Notes: generated by a model from the letters alone, not told the origin. DNA of 64,000 nucleotides from Candidatus Tisiphia endosymbiont of Sialis lutaria (GCF_964026535.1 NZ_OZ032153.1:310001-374000); one strand, 5' to 3'. Counted from the stretch's first letter, positions 19,096-30,810 are shown. A program made the numbers and translations.

Positions 19096-20628
19096 TTAGT
19101 ACGATAAATGATCCAATACATCCTGAGTCCATAAAACCATTTGACCAATTATCCCTACATTCTCTTCTTTGACTTCTGGCATTGGCGGTATTATTGCAAG
19201 GTCTTGACGAGTTTGAAACAATAATTGCTCGATAGAATGCCCCGCTTCATTAGAAACTAGTAGATTATGATTTTTCCATAGCTCTGCTATCAAGCACGCC
19301 AGTTCAGAATGAATAGTTGGGACATCCTGTTTGGAACTAAAACCTACTCCTTCGACTTCAATATGATAACCTTTTTTATCTAATCCATATTTTTGTAATA
19401 TTTTATCAACTTCTCTTTGAGTAGCAATTGTTTGGCGTTGAATGTAAGGGTTATTGCTGATAAATAAAATAACATAATCTTTTTGCTCACCAAGCCCCCC
19501 ACTCAAAATCTTATCAACAAGAGTAACTGCAGCATCATAAGCAGTAGTAGCGGTATTAGGTCTTGCGTTATTGTTGCCCAGTTCGGTATTTATTACTTCA
19601 GCTGAGCTTCTCTGCTCCTTATTAAGGAAGTTATTTAATAAATCCTCACTCATAAGGCTTTCTGTGAGCTTTGTTTCATCTGTAGTTGCATAATTAGGAT
19701 AGACTCTTCCAGGAAAGAAACCTGCAGGACATTCTTCTTTTGTGGTATATTGAATGAAGGGTTGTGTTAGTTCTAAAACAATATTATAACTTTTAGCAAG
19801 TGACCCCATATATTCCTTCCCTTCCTCTGTACGAGCTGAATCTTCTCCAACTAATAAAGAAGCATCTAATTTATTGATATCCCCCTTATCTTGCCATATT
19901 TTTAGTAATTTATCGTATGTCTCTGGGTTAATACCATCAATATTAGCCCATAATGGTCTTGCTCCGGCTAATACTAATACTGATCCATTAATTTTAATTT
20001 GTTCTGTTATTTTATTATGATAAATTATCCGTGCCAATAAGCCAATTCTAGAGGCTCCAGCAATCCAGCTTTCAGCATATTCCTGATGTTGGGGTGGTAT
20101 TTCATCAATAAGCCCTAATTGTTTGGCAGCATCAATGTATTGAGAGGCATATTTAATCATCCAATTTTCATTGGTTAGTTCATTACGTTCCTGACCAACT
20201 TTACGATTAAATGCATTCTGAGCAACATATAGTAACCAATCTTCAACATCTCGTACACTCAATTCATTAGTAGCTTTAAATAAATTTTTACGCAATAATT
20301 TAGCATCGAATTGATCAGGAGCATCTTGAGTAGCTCGAGATTTAATTAAACTTCTAGAAATTGAAGCAAATATTTTTTCTGAATTACCAGTTTTATCAAA
20401 ACATGCTAGATCACGCCATAATTTTTCTGGTTGTAAATATCCGGCTAGATGAAGAATCTTTAACAAACTGTCTTGCTGAGTTGGGAAAGTGAAACCTAAT
20501 CCCTTAGCAGCTATCTCAAATTTAGAAAGTTCTGACGAGCGTTTATAACCTTCATATGTTACCCCAGTAAACATCCCTGTTACTATAATAGGTAGCATCA
20601 TTTTTTGTAAGAGTTTAGCTTTAGACAT
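19096..20628 (-). CDS. Putative exported protein with YdcF/SanA (DUF218)-like domain
   Basis: A 510-aa protein, ATG start, with a hydrophobic N-terminal stretch (about residues 10-26) that could be an uncleaved signal anchor. The middle and C-terminal parts resemble DUF218: GSVLVLAGARPLWANIDG, then LDASLLVGEDSARTEEGKEY, then ARPNTATTAYDAAVTLVDKI, then YVILFISNNPYIQRQTIATQ. The N-terminal 190 residues match nothing I recognise. YdcF/SanA/ElyC proteins act in envelope homeostasis but their reaction is unclear. It is a single gene flanked by repeats. Confidence 0.5.
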   Translation of the reverse strand: MSKAKLLQKMMLPIIVTGMFTGVTYEGYKRSSELSKFEIAAKGLGFTFPTQQDSLLKILHLAGYLQPEKLWRDLACFDKTGNSEKIFASISRSLIKSRATQDAPDQFDAKLLRKNLFKATNELSVRDVEDWLLYVAQNAFNRKVGQERNELTNENWMIKYASQYIDAAKQLGLIDEIPPQHQEYAESWIAGASRIGLLARIIYHNKITEQIKINGSVLVLAGARPLWANIDGINPETYDKLLKIWQDKGDINKLDASLLVGEDSARTEEGKEYMGSLAKSYNIVLELTQPFIQYTTKEECPAGFFPGRVYPNYATTDETKLTESLMSEDLLNNFLNKEQRSSAEVINTELGNNNARPNTATTAYDAAVTLVDKILSGGLGEQKDYVILFISNNPYIQRQTIATQREVDKILQKYGLDKKGYHIEVEGVGFSSKQDVPTIHSELACLIAELWKNHNLLVSNEAGHSIEQLLFQTRQDLAIIPPMPEVKEENVGIIGQMVLWTQDVLDHLSY

Positions 20629-21052
20629 ATTGTAAATCCTGTAGTTTAATTATTGTGTTATCCATACTAATGTTTTATGTCACCCCTACTCTCTTGTCAC
20701 CACTACTCATCTTGTCACCACTACTCATCTTGTCATACCTACTCTCTTGTCATACCTGCGTAAGCAGGGGTCTAGATTCCACACCACAACTGTTGAAAGT
20801 TAGAAGAGGAAGCGGTTTTAGACCGGATAGTTTAAAAGTCGTATGTGGTCAACGTCTATTAGCGAGAAAGACCGTAGGTCGACGAAGCAATCCACAAAAG
20901 TAACCAAAGATGGATTGCCACGACCACTACGTGGTCTCGCAATGACAGAAAACCTATCTAAAACCCGCTTTACCTTCTAACTTTCAACAGTTGTGGTTCC
21001 ACACCGAAGCGGGAATGACAGAAAGTCAGATGTCATGTATGGACGGTTATTA
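20629..21052. repeat. Spacer with short tandem units and composite element A copy 2
   Basis: 20690-20760 has an 18-bp unit (CTTGTCACCACTACTCAT) twice, with degenerate flanking copies, derived from the tail of an R2 repeat. 20784-20996 is element A copy 2 with an R1 hairpin in its centre whose left arm has the variant start GTCTATTAGCGAG. The frame at 20655-20903 is repeat read-through. Confidence 0.7.
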
Positions 21053-22606
21053 CTACAATCCCAGATTTTTTGGATTTTGGTATTTAATCCAAATATCAAT
21101 TAACAATTTAGTAATAATAATCGCAGAAAACATCGATGATATTATACCAATAGTTAGTGTTACCGCGAAGCCTTTTATAGCACCAACACCAAACATAAAA
21201 AGTAAAAACGCCGCTATCAAAGTTGTCACGTTTGAGTCAAGAATTGTCGCAAAAGCTGATTCAAACCCTGTCCTTATAGCATACAGGTTAGATGCCCCCT
21301 TTTTAAGCTCTTCCCTTATTCTCTCATAAATGAGTACATTGGCATCAACCGCCATGCCAATCGTTAATATTATACCAGCAATTCCCGGTAGAGTTAATGT
21401 CGCTTGGAAAAGTGACAATAAAGCTAGAATATAGAGTAGGGCTAGACTTAATGCTATATTGGCAAAAATTCCAAGAATTCCGTACGACCAAATCATAAAT
21501 ATCACCACACTGGCAAAACCAATCATCCCTGCTTTCTTACCTGCCTCTATTGAGTCTGCCCCAAGATTTGGCCCTATGGTTCGTTCCTCTATTATCTTTA
21601 AAGGAGCTGGTAACGAACCAGCTCTAAGTAATAAGGCTAATTCATTGGCTGATTCGACAGTAAAATTACCTGAAATTATACCACTTCCTCCAAGAATTGG
21701 TTCATTAATTACTGGAGCACTTAATAATTTATTATCAAGCACGATCGCAAGCCTTTTACCAGAATTATTTTTGGTTATTTCCGCAAATAATTTGCTACCA
21801 AGATTATTAAAGGAAAAAGCAACGGCTGGTTGAGTATTTTGGTTAAAAGAAGCTTGAGCAGTTATTAGCTGCTCACCACTAACAATAACTTTTTTCTTAA
21901 CAACTACATAATATTCTTTTTTATCTGAATTTTCTCCTTTAACTAAGATTGAGCCAGAGGGTAAACGCCCATTTATTGCTTCTTGTATGTTGGCATTTTC
22001 GTCAACTAAATGGAAGGTTAATTTTGCAGTTTTACCAAGAATATTTTTCAGTTGTTGTGGGTTTTCCTCACCTGGTACCTGGAGCAATATATGTTTATCG
22101 CCTTGCCTCTGTATGTTAGGCTCTTTGGTACCTGTACTATCCACTCTCATTCTAATTATTTCGATTGATTGAGCAATTACTTTTTGCCTTAATTCGGCAA
22201 GTTTAGAATCATTATAGCTAAGCTTAATATTAGAATTATCTTGTTCTACAGTAATTTCTCGGTCAATTTTACCTAAAATCTTTTTTATTGTTTTGTAATC
22301 TTCTGGGTTTCTTAATTCAAACTGTACCATGTGATTTTTAGCAATAAGATTTTTATAGCCTACCTTATCTTCCCGTAAATATTTTCGTAAATGGTCAGTC
22401 AAACCTTCCATTACATCATTTAAATAAGTATCAAAATCGACATCTAGCAATAGATGAGTACCACCTCTTAAATCAAGACCAAGATTTACCCTATAATTGG
22501 GTAATATTTTTGAATCTATAGTTGTAAAATTAGGTAAAGCACAAATAAATGCTCCTATTGTACATAAAATAGACAAGAATATTTTCCATTTAGCAATATT
22601 ATGCAC
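21053..22606 (-). CDS. secD: Protein translocase subunit SecD
   Basis: SecD (517 aa) works with SecF to drive late steps of Sec export using the proton gradient. One N-terminal membrane segment is followed by LGLDLRGGTHLLLDVD, a long periplasmic region, and five C-terminal segments with GMAVDANVLIYERIREELKK, the conserved SecD motif. It lies 2 bp after yajC, the usual yajC-secD operon. secF is not in the window; the gene downstream is separated by repeats. Confidence 0.97.
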   Translation of the reverse strand: MHNIAKWKIFLSILCTIGAFICALPNFTTIDSKILPNYRVNLGLDLRGGTHLLLDVDFDTYLNDVMEGLTDHLRKYLREDKVGYKNLIAKNHMVQFELRNPEDYKTIKKILGKIDREITVEQDNSNIKLSYNDSKLAELRQKVIAQSIEIIRMRVDSTGTKEPNIQRQGDKHILLQVPGEENPQQLKNILGKTAKLTFHLVDENANIQEAINGRLPSGSILVKGENSDKKEYYVVVKKKVIVSGEQLITAQASFNQNTQPAVAFSFNNLGSKLFAEITKNNSGKRLAIVLDNKLLSAPVINEPILGGSGIISGNFTVESANELALLLRAGSLPAPLKIIEERTIGPNLGADSIEAGKKAGMIGFASVVIFMIWSYGILGIFANIALSLALLYILALLSLFQATLTLPGIAGIILTIGMAVDANVLIYERIREELKKGASNLYAIRTGFESAFATILDSNVTTLIAAFLLFMFGVGAIKGFAVTLTIGIISSMFSAIIITKLLIDIWIKYQNPKNLGL

Positions 22607-22608
22607 AG

Positions 22609-23016
22609 CTATTTTCCTTTGTCTTTTTTACTTTTATTAACAGCTATAGCTTCTTTTTTATGACGACTTGTAATATCGAGTATTGCAGATTTTAAAACTT
22701 TGATTCGTATATTTTCAGATATTTCAAGGTCTATTGTGTTGTCAGTATCGTTAATCTTGCTGACTATACCAAAGATTCCGCTATTAGTTACTACCTCTTC
22801 GCCCTTTTTTACGCTACTCACCACACTTTCTTTCTCCTTACGACGTTTTTCTTGCGGTCTAATTAGGAAAAAATAAAATACAATGAAAATTAATACCATC
22901 GGCACCATGCTTGTTAATACTGACTGCATAGATGATTCAGGTGCTGCTGGAACTACTTCTACAGTTTCTTTGATTGATATTGTATCGTCATCTGCATAGG
23001 CATTTTCTATAAACAT
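22609..23016 (-). CDS. yajC: Preprotein translocase accessory subunit YajC
   Basis: YajC (135 aa) associates with SecDF. It has one membrane segment (about 38-55, MVLIFIVFYFFLIRPQEKRR), then the conserved soluble part VKKGEEVVTNSGIFGIVSKI. The N-terminal extension before the membrane segment and the Lys-rich tail are longer than in E. coli but usual for rickettsiae. First gene of the yajC-secD pair. Confidence 0.95.
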   Translation of the reverse strand: MFIENAYADDDTISIKETVEVVPAAPESSMQSVLTSMVPMVLIFIVFYFFLIRPQEKRRKEKESVVSSVKKGEEVVTNSGIFGIVSKINDTDNTIDLEISENIRIKVLKSAILDITSRHKKEAIAVNKSKKDKGK

Positions 23017-23306
23017 AATATATCTCCTGATGTTTATCTTTTACTGTAGTAAAAGTAGTTGTGTTAACTAGCAAACTACGTCATTGCGAGGAGTGTGTAA
23101 ACACGACGAAACAATCCATATGATAAGCTTCATGGATTGCCACGCTCACGTACGTTCGCTCGCAATGACAGAAGTGCCTTACCCAAACCTCATTGCGAAG
23201 AGCCGCTTTACGGCGACGAAGCAATCCAGGGAAACGATAAATTTGGATTGCTTCGGACTTCACCCCTCCTCGCAATGACGGTAATGTTAGCTATATAATG
23301 ACATAC
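23017..23306. repeat. Two R1 hairpins between yajC and atpC
   Basis: R1 units at about 23079-23170 and 23189-23280. Their arm tips differ (GTGTGTAAACAC, GCCGCTTTACGGC) but each tip is self-complementary. Because yajC and atpC are on the same strand, the hairpins lie between two operons and may end or stabilise transcripts. Both strands have read-through frames of 64 codons that are not genes. Confidence 0.75.
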
Positions 23307-23705
23307 TTACTCAAAACAAGCTAGTAAAGATTCGTATCTAGCTATATCTAATTTTATAATATCATTCTTTGTCTCACCCTTTTCTTCGCTTATTTCTTTT
23401 TTTAACAATACTATCTTTTCAGCTATTTCATGGGGTTGTAAGTTGTTGGTATCAACAGCAAATTCAGTTACTATATTAACGTTGGTCTTAGTAACTTCAG
23501 CTAATCCCGAATAAACAAAATACTTTAATACAGAATTACCTACTGTTATTTTTGTTAAACCAGCTTTTAAACTAGAAATCAGTAACTCATGACCAGGTAA
23601 AACACCAAATTCTCCTAATTCTCCATGCATTGTTACTTCTTGAGCTTCCTGGTCAAATACAATACTTGTAGGTGTTACAATTTTAACCCTAATTATTTTG
23701 TTCAT
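23307..23705 (-). CDS. atpC: ATP synthase F1 epsilon subunit
   Basis: Epsilon (132 aa), the regulatory central-stalk subunit. VKIVTPTSIVFDQEAQEVTM and HGELGEFGVLPGHELLISSL are the conserved N-terminal beta domain. The C-terminal helical part has a short insertion rich in Lys/Glu (KKEISEEKGETKND). It lies 13 bp after atpD and ends the F1 gene series. Confidence 0.95.
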   Translation of the reverse strand: MNKIIRVKIVTPTSIVFDQEAQEVTMHGELGEFGVLPGHELLISSLKAGLTKITVGNSVLKYFVYSGLAEVTKTNVNIVTEFAVDTNNLQPHEIAEKIVLLKKEISEEKGETKNDIIKLDIARYESLLACFE

Positions 23706-23718
23706 TTATGCAATCCAT

Positions 23719-25398
<1,680 letters not shown>

Positions 25399-26286
25399 TT
25401 ATATAGCTTCTGCTCCTGCAATAATTTCAATTAAATCCCGAGTAATTATATCTTGTCTAGACCTATTCAGCGTTAATGTTAACTTATTAATAAGCTCATT
25501 AGCATTTTTTGTGGCATTATCCATCGCTGTCATTCTAGCTCCTTCTTCACTAACTCTACTTTGTAGTAGAGCATAATTAATTTGTGCGGTTACATAAAGA
25601 TTAATCATATTCAAAACAAGCCCCTCGCCTTCATATTCATAGCTTAAATACTGCTCACTTGAGTATTGCTCACTTGAAGATAGCTGCTGTTCAATTGGTA
25701 ATATTTGCTGTTTAGTGGCAATCTGGGTTATAGCATTTTTACATTTATTAAAATATATCTGACAACTGCTAATTTTACCACTATCCACCATCTCCGTTAT
25801 TTTATCTTTAATCTGAAATGCCAAATTATTATTATGATATTTGGGAAAATCATAATAATTGTCAATATAATGGGAATATTGCCATTTGAATAGATCGTAG
25901 CCTTTTTTACCAATAATAATAAGCCTTACTTGTTTACCAGCATTTTCCAAATTTGCAATATCAAATTTCACCTGTTTGAACACTGCAAAATTGAAAGAAC
26001 CACATAAACCGCGTTCCGAGGTAACTACTACCAATAAATGAGGCTTATTTATATTTACATCACTTGAAAAGAATTTTTTTTCTTCTTCAGTCATATTTTG
26101 CAAATTATTCCTAGATGCTACATTAGACATTGTATTCCGCAAAATCTCAATATAATCTTCTGAGTCCTTAATTTGGCTTTTGGCTTTGGTAAATTTGGTA
26201 GCCGAGACTATTTGCATAGCCTTAGTAATTTTTTGCGTTGATTTAACACTTTTAATACGAGATCTTAATTGTTTTAAACCTGACAT
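25399..26286 (-). CDS. atpG: ATP synthase F1 gamma subunit
   Basis: Rotor subunit (295 aa): MSGLKQLRSRIKSVKSTQKI at the start and ARMTAMDNATKNANELINKL near the end are the two coiled-coil helices. GLCGSFN in the middle is conserved. A small repeat, SSEQYSSEQYLS, around residue 215 gives a local insertion. It is 2 bp after atpA. Confidence 0.97.
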   Translation of the reverse strand: MSGLKQLRSRIKSVKSTQKITKAMQIVSATKFTKAKSQIKDSEDYIEILRNTMSNVASRNNLQNMTEEEKKFFSSDVNINKPHLLVVVTSERGLCGSFNFAVFKQVKFDIANLENAGKQVRLIIIGKKGYDLFKWQYSHYIDNYYDFPKYHNNNLAFQIKDKITEMVDSGKISSCQIYFNKCKNAITQIATKQQILPIEQQLSSSEQYSSEQYLSYEYEGEGLVLNMINLYVTAQINYALLQSRVSEEGARMTAMDNATKNANELINKLTLTLNRSRQDIITRDLIEIIAGAEAI

Positions 26287-26288
26287 AG

Positions 26289-27848
26289 CTACCCAACTTT
26301 ATTGTCAGTAAGAAAGTTCTGTACAAATTCTTCTAAGAAAAATTTTAACTTTTCTTCCGTTTCTTTAATGATTTGCCCCTGATTTTTAATGGATAATAAA
26401 ATATCGTTTTCTTTAAGCTTTATTTCTTGGAGTAATTTAAGCTCAAATTCTTTTACTAACTCAACAGGAATATTATCGAGATAATTTTTCACCCCAGCAT
26501 AAAGACTTACTACCTGTTCTTCAACAGAGAAGGGAGCATATTGATCCTGCTTCAATATCTCACTTAACCTTGTACCATGTGAGATAAGCTGCTTAGTTGA
26601 GCTGTCTAAATCTGAACTAAACTGAGCAAAAGCGGCTAATTCCCTAAATTGGGCTAATTCAAGTTTGACACTTCCTGCTACTTGTTTCATAGATTTTACT
26701 TGAGCAGCTGATCCTACCCTACTCACTGATATACCAATATTTACCGCCGGTCTGATACCTTTATAAAATAGTTCATTCTCTAAAAAAATCTGTCCATCAG
26801 TAATTGATATAACATTGGTTGGAATATATGCAGAAACATCACCTGCCTGGGTCTCAATAATCGGCAAAGCCGTAAGAGAACCCCCACCATCTTTATCCGA
26901 CATATTTGCTGCTCGTTCCAGTAACCTAGAATGTAGGTAAAATATATCTCCCGGATATGCTTCACGCCCTGGTGGTCTTCTGAGCAATAGAGAGATTTGT
27001 CTATAGGCAACAGCATGTTTACTCAAATCATCATAAATAACTAATGCATGCATGCCATTATCACGAAAATACTCACCAATACTACAGCCAGTGTAAGGTG
27101 CCACATATTGCAACGCAACAGGATCAGAGGCGGTGGCTGCAACAACTACTGTATATTCCATAGCCCCTGAATCTTCCAATTTTTTTACTACCTGTGCGAC
27201 AGTCGACCTTTTTTGACCAATAGCTACGTAAATACAATAAATCTTATTTTTTTCATCGCCATCAAGATGAGCTTGTCTTTGGTTAATAATCGTATCGATG
27301 GCAATAGCCGTTTTTCCTACTTGCCTGTCACCAATAATTAACTCCCGCTGACCTCTACCAATAGGAATTAGGGAATCAATCACTTTGATACCCGTTTGCA
27401 CCGGGTCTTTAACACTTTGTCTAGAAATGATCCCCGGAGCCTTTTCTTCTATATTCCTGTAGCTATCAGTTATAATTTCGCCTTTACCGTCAATAGGACT
27501 TGCCATACCATCAACGACCCTACCAAGCAATGCTTTACCGACTGGTACTTGTATAATCTTACCAGTTCTTTTGACCGAATCTCCTTGCTTTACTTCGCGA
27601 TCGTCACCAATCAATATGATATTTACCGAGTCTGTTTCAAGATTAAGAGCAAGACCTTTCACCCCCGAGGCAAACTCAACTACCTCACCAGCTCCTACAT
27701 TATCGATACCGTATACTCTAGCTATACCATCTCCAACTGTTATAACTTGCCCTACTTCTTGTAAATCGCTAAATTGTTCAATATTAGCAATTTCTTTTTT
27801 TAGTACTTCAGCAAGTTCAACAGCCTTTAATTTTTGGGAAGAACCCAT
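26289..27848 (-). CDS. atpA: ATP synthase F1 alpha subunit
   Basis: Alpha subunit (519 aa) with P-loop [27 protein letters not shown], and signature [14 protein letters not shown]. Slightly longer than the E. coli protein at the N-terminus. A 324-bp repeat-filled gap separates it from atpH upstream; atpG follows after 2 bp. Confidence 0.98.
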   Translation of the reverse strand: MGSSQKLKAVELAEVLKKEIANIEQFSDLQEVGQVITVGDGIARVYGIDNVGAGEVVEFASGVKGLALNLETDSVNIILIGDDREVKQGDSVKRTGKIIQVPVGKALLGRVVDGMASPIDGKGEIITDSYRNIEEKAPGIISRQSVKDPVQTGIKVIDSLIPIGRGQRELIIGDRQVGKTAIAIDTIINQRQAHLDGDEKNKIYCIYVAIGQKRSTVAQVVKKLEDSGAMEYTVVVAATASDPVALQYVAPYTGCSIGEYFRDNGMHALVIYDDLSKHAVAYRQISLLLRRPPGREAYPGDIFYLHSRLLERAANMSDKDGGGSLTALPIIETQAGDVSAYIPTNVISITDGQIFLENELFYKGIRPAVNIGISVSRVGSAAQVKSMKQVAGSVKLELAQFRELAAFAQFSSDLDSSTKQLISHGTRLSEILKQDQYAPFSVEEQVVSLYAGVKNYLDNIPVELVKEFELKLLQEIKLKENDILLSIKNQGQIIKETEEKLKFFLEEFVQNFLTDNKVG

Positions 27849-28172
27849 AATTATTTACCTCGTAAATCTTATTTAATAATTTTTAATCCAAACGTCATTG
27901 CGAAACCATATAGTGGTCGTGGCAATCCATTTCTAATCACTTTCCTAGATTGCTTCGTCGCCACTAAAGTGGCTTCTCGCAATGACGAAAAGATTTTACC
28001 AAACGTCATTGCGAGACCATATAAGTGGTCGTGGCAATCCATTTCTAATCACTTTCCTAGATTGCTTCGTCGCCACTAAAGTGGCTTCTCGCAATGACGA
28101 AAAGATTTTACCAAACGTCATTGCGAGACCATATAGTGATCGTGGCAATCCATTTCTAACTATCTATATAAC
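27849..28172. repeat. Tandem R1 array between atpH and atpA
   Basis: R1 units begin at 27893, 28004 and 28116, a period of 111-112 bp that includes the linker GAAAAGATTTTACCAAA. The first two are complete and nearly identical; the third is cut after about 45 bp. The high identity indicates recent duplication inside a housekeeping operon. Confidence 0.85.
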
Positions 28173-28721
28173 CTAAATCTTTGTAGTTTTTAAGGTTTTT
28201 ATTATCTTTTTTAACATTCCATCAATAGAGTAATCCCTAACTACGCTATCATATTGTATAATAATACCACCAATAATTGACTGATTCTGACTAAATTTTA
28301 TCGCAACTTTCTGCTGAAAATCAGTTTCTAAATGTTTTGTTAACCATTGTTTTTCTTCACTATGCAAAATTTTAGCAGAAGTGATTGTTACCATCTTAAT
28401 ATTTCTACTTTTATTAAGTAATTGTTGGTACAATACAACTATATTTGATAAAATAGGCATACGTGAATGTTTTAGTAATATTAATAATAACTGCTTAACT
28501 GTAGATTCAACATTAAAGTTTTTTGCAATTAATTCAATTATTTTACATTTATCAATATTTTTCACTATAGGAGAAAATATCGCCTCCTTGATTTGTGCAT
28601 TATCATTGATAAGCTGATCAATAATCTTAATCTGCTCAAATATTTTATCTTCCAAAGCATTAGCTAGTGCATTATTAAATAACGCAGAAGTATAATTTTG
28701 TACTAATTTATTATTGATCAT
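28173..28721 (-). CDS. atpH: ATP synthase F1 delta subunit
   Basis: Delta (182 aa), which ties F1 to the peripheral stalk. I place the start at the ATG at 28721 (MINNKLVQNYTSALFNNALA), where family similarity begins; the frame is open further upstream to 28808 but that part overlaps another small gene. IKFSQNQSIIGGIIIQYDSV is the conserved C-terminal motif region. First gene of atpHAGDC. Confidence 0.9.
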   Translation of the reverse strand: MINNKLVQNYTSALFNNALANALEDKIFEQIKIIDQLINDNAQIKEAIFSPIVKNIDKCKIIELIAKNFNVESTVKQLLLILLKHSRMPILSNIVVLYQQLLNKSRNIKMVTITSAKILHSEEKQWLTKHLETDFQQKVAIKFSQNQSIIGGIIIQYDSVVRDYSIDGMLKKIIKTLKTTKI

Positions 28722-28744
28722 TATACTGTTACATCCATAAAACT

Positions 28745-28942
28745 CTAATAAGACAAGCAATAATAAACCACATAAAGCCATGAAAACAAACCATGTAAGA
28801 CTGCCCATAACACAGAGTGGTTGATGTTAAACGAAATAGCCATAGCCAATGCCGAGCCAAATGATACACCATGCCGCATAACGATATTTATTCGCCGCTT
28901 TCGTGGAAAAGTTTCATAATCCTCAGCATTCATCTTACTCAT
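28745..28942 (-). CDS. Small conserved membrane protein
   Basis: A 65-aa protein with a basic, soluble first 20 residues and one or two membrane segments. GSALAMAISFNINHSVLWAV followed by LHGLFSWLYVVYY resembles a small, widely distributed family of unknown function with the motif HS-x-x-(W/Y)-A-x-x-HG-x-x-x-W-x-Y-V-x-Y-Y. It lies 23 bp upstream of atpH on the same strand and may be cotranscribed. The conserved His and Trp/Tyr positions argue that it is real. Confidence 0.65.
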   Translation of the reverse strand: MSKMNAEDYETFPRKRRINIVMRHGVSFGSALAMAISFNINHSVLWAVLHGLFSWLYVVYYCLSY

Positions 28943-29140
28943 TGCCTGTACCTCATATTTAAATTTAATTGCAAGTTGTTATTCTTGCTCTCTTGTCATC
29001 CGCCTCTCTTGTCACCCCTGCGTAAGCAGGGGGCTAGATTCCCGCCTACGCGGGAATGACACAAAACCTTCGCGGGAGTAACAAATAGTACTTATAACAC
29101 AATCTATCCTTACCACTAAGTATATTTAGAAAAAAATAAA
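28943..29140. repeat. R2 palindrome between lpdA and the small membrane gene
   Basis: About 28995-29062: CTCTTGTCACCCCTGCGTAA with GCAGGGG..., and CCCGCCTACGCGGGAATGAC. Another short CGCGGGAGTAAC follows. No gene. Confidence 0.6.
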
Positions 29141-30529
29141 TCAAATATGAATGGCTCTACCATAGGCCTGCAATACTGACTCACTCATCATTTCCGATAA
29201 AGTTGGGTGAGGGAAAATGGTATTGATTAAATCAAGCTCTGTACCTTCCATAGTTCTAGCAATTACATAACCTTGAATTAGCTCGGTAACCTCTTCGCCT
29301 ATCAAGTGCGCCCCTAGCAATTCCCCAGTTTTTGTATCAAATATTGTTTTAACCATCCCTTCAGTACACCCATCAACCAGGGCTTTCCCATTAGCGATAG
29401 ATGGGAATTTGCCAATTTTCACTTGGTAACCAGCTTTTTTCGCTTGTTCTTCAGTAAGCCCTACACTAGCAATCTGCGGTGAGGAATAAGTACAACCTGG
29501 AATATTACGATTTTCTAGAGGATGAGCTTTAAGACCGGCAATAGTTTCTACAGCAATAATACCTTCATGACTTGCCTTGTGTGCAAGCCACGGGGGAGAT
29601 GTGACATCACCTATTGCATAAATTCCTTGTTCATCAGTTTGCATAAACTGATTGGTAACAATATGACCTCTATCTATTTTTATATTAGTTTTTTCTAAAT
29701 TAAGATTTTCCGTATTGCCAACTATACCAACTGCCATAAGCAAAGTTTCAGCTTGTATTTTGTGGTTCTTACCTTCTATCTCAACTTCAATCATAACATG
29801 ATCTTGTGTTTGGCTATGATTTAACAACTTACTATTAGTATGAATTTTTATACCCTTTTTCTCAAAAATTTTTCGTGCCATTAAAGAAATTTCTTCATCT
29901 TCAGCTTGTAAAATCCTATTTTGTACTTCAACTATGGTGACGTTTGTTCCTAAAGAGTTATAAAATGAGGCAAATTCTATACCAATCGCTCCTGATCCAA
30001 CTATAATCATAGATTTTGGTAATTTATCCAAAATCATAGCCTCCTTAGAAGTAATAATTTGCTTACCATCTGGTTTAAATCCATTTAAAATCCTAGCTCT
30101 TGCACCTGTAGCAATTATTATATCTTGTGCTTTAATTGAAATTTTTTGACCGTTACTATCAATATTTACCACTTTGCCAGCTCCAAGTACAGCAGTGCCA
30201 TCAATTACCGTAACCTTATTTTTCTTTAGTAAGGACTTAATGCCAGATGTTAACTGCGTCGATATATCTCTAGAACGCTGTACTATTTTTTTTAAGTCAA
30301 AGCTTGGTTCATTGACTATAATACCATAATCTTGAGCATGCTTAATTTTCTGAAATAATTCAGCTGATTTAAGTAGTGCTTTTGTTGGTATACATCCCCA
30401 ATTTAAACAAACCCCTCCTAAATGCTCTCTCTCAATCAACACAACTTTTTTATTTAGTTGTGCCGCCCTAATTGCCGCAACATAACCACCAGGCCCACCG
30501 CCAATAATTGCTATATCATAATTTTCCAT
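29141..30529 (-). CDS. lpdA: Dihydrolipoyl dehydrogenase
   Basis: E3 component of the 2-oxoacid dehydrogenase complexes (462 aa from the chosen start). FAD-binding IIGGGPGGYVAAIRAAQ, redox disulfide GGVCLNWGCIPTK, NAD-binding GSGAIGIEFASFY, and the C-terminal HPTLSEMMSE with the catalytic His. I prefer the ATG at 30529 over the GTG at 30541 because GGAA sits at the right distance before it. It is a single gene; no other E1 or E2 genes are nearby. Confidence 0.95.
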   Translation of the reverse strand: MENYDIAIIGGGPGGYVAAIRAAQLNKKVVLIEREHLGGVCLNWGCIPTKALLKSAELFQKIKHAQDYGIIVNEPSFDLKKIVQRSRDISTQLTSGIKSLLKKNKVTVIDGTAVLGAGKVVNIDSNGQKISIKAQDIIIATGARARILNGFKPDGKQIITSKEAMILDKLPKSMIIVGSGAIGIEFASFYNSLGTNVTIVEVQNRILQAEDEEISLMARKIFEKKGIKIHTNSKLLNHSQTQDHVMIEVEIEGKNHKIQAETLLMAVGIVGNTENLNLEKTNIKIDRGHIVTNQFMQTDEQGIYAIGDVTSPPWLAHKASHEGIIAVETIAGLKAHPLENRNIPGCTYSSPQIASVGLTEEQAKKAGYQVKIGKFPSIANGKALVDGCTEGMVKTIFDTKTGELLGAHLIGEEVTELIQGYVIARTMEGTELDLINTIFPHPTLSEMMSESVLQAYGRAIHI

Positions 30530-30588
30530 TAATATTTCCACTTATTCATTCATTGCTATTTTTAATGCTTTATTTACTCCAACCAGAT

Positions 30589-30785
30589 TATAGTGAATTA
30601 ACTTGAATTAGCAACGTTATAAATCCTATTAGTATTTAGCTTCAGCGTCATTGCGAGAAGCCACTTTAGTGGCGACGAAGCAATCCAAAAAACTATTAAA
30701 ATGGATTGCTTCGGAGGCTTATGCCTCCTCGCAATGACAGTATGATGGGTGCTTATTCGGCACTAATTCAGGTTAATTGACTATA
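30589..30785. repeat. Element D, full copy with R1 centre
   Basis: Ends are TATAGTGAATTAACTTGAAT and its inverse ...ATTCAGGTTAATTGACTATA. The left inner part has ACGTTATAAATCCTATTAG and the right inner part GGGTGCTTATTCGGCAC. An R1 hairpin (about 30647-30741) with GCCACTTTAGTGGC tips fills the centre. Other copies: 40992-41210, 49031-49375; halves at 17301 and 56540. Confidence 0.8.
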
Positions 30786-30810
30786 ACTTATAACCAGTGG
30801 CTAATTGCAG

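Noticed and set aside
23081-23278. Overlapping 64-codon frames on both strands
   Set aside because: They mirror each other because the R1 hairpins are palindromic; no independent coding signal.
27834-28176. Frames reading RPYSGRGNPFLITFLDCFVAT
   Set aside because: Translation of tandem R1 repeats. Such peptides are often annotated as hypothetical proteins but are repeat artefacts.
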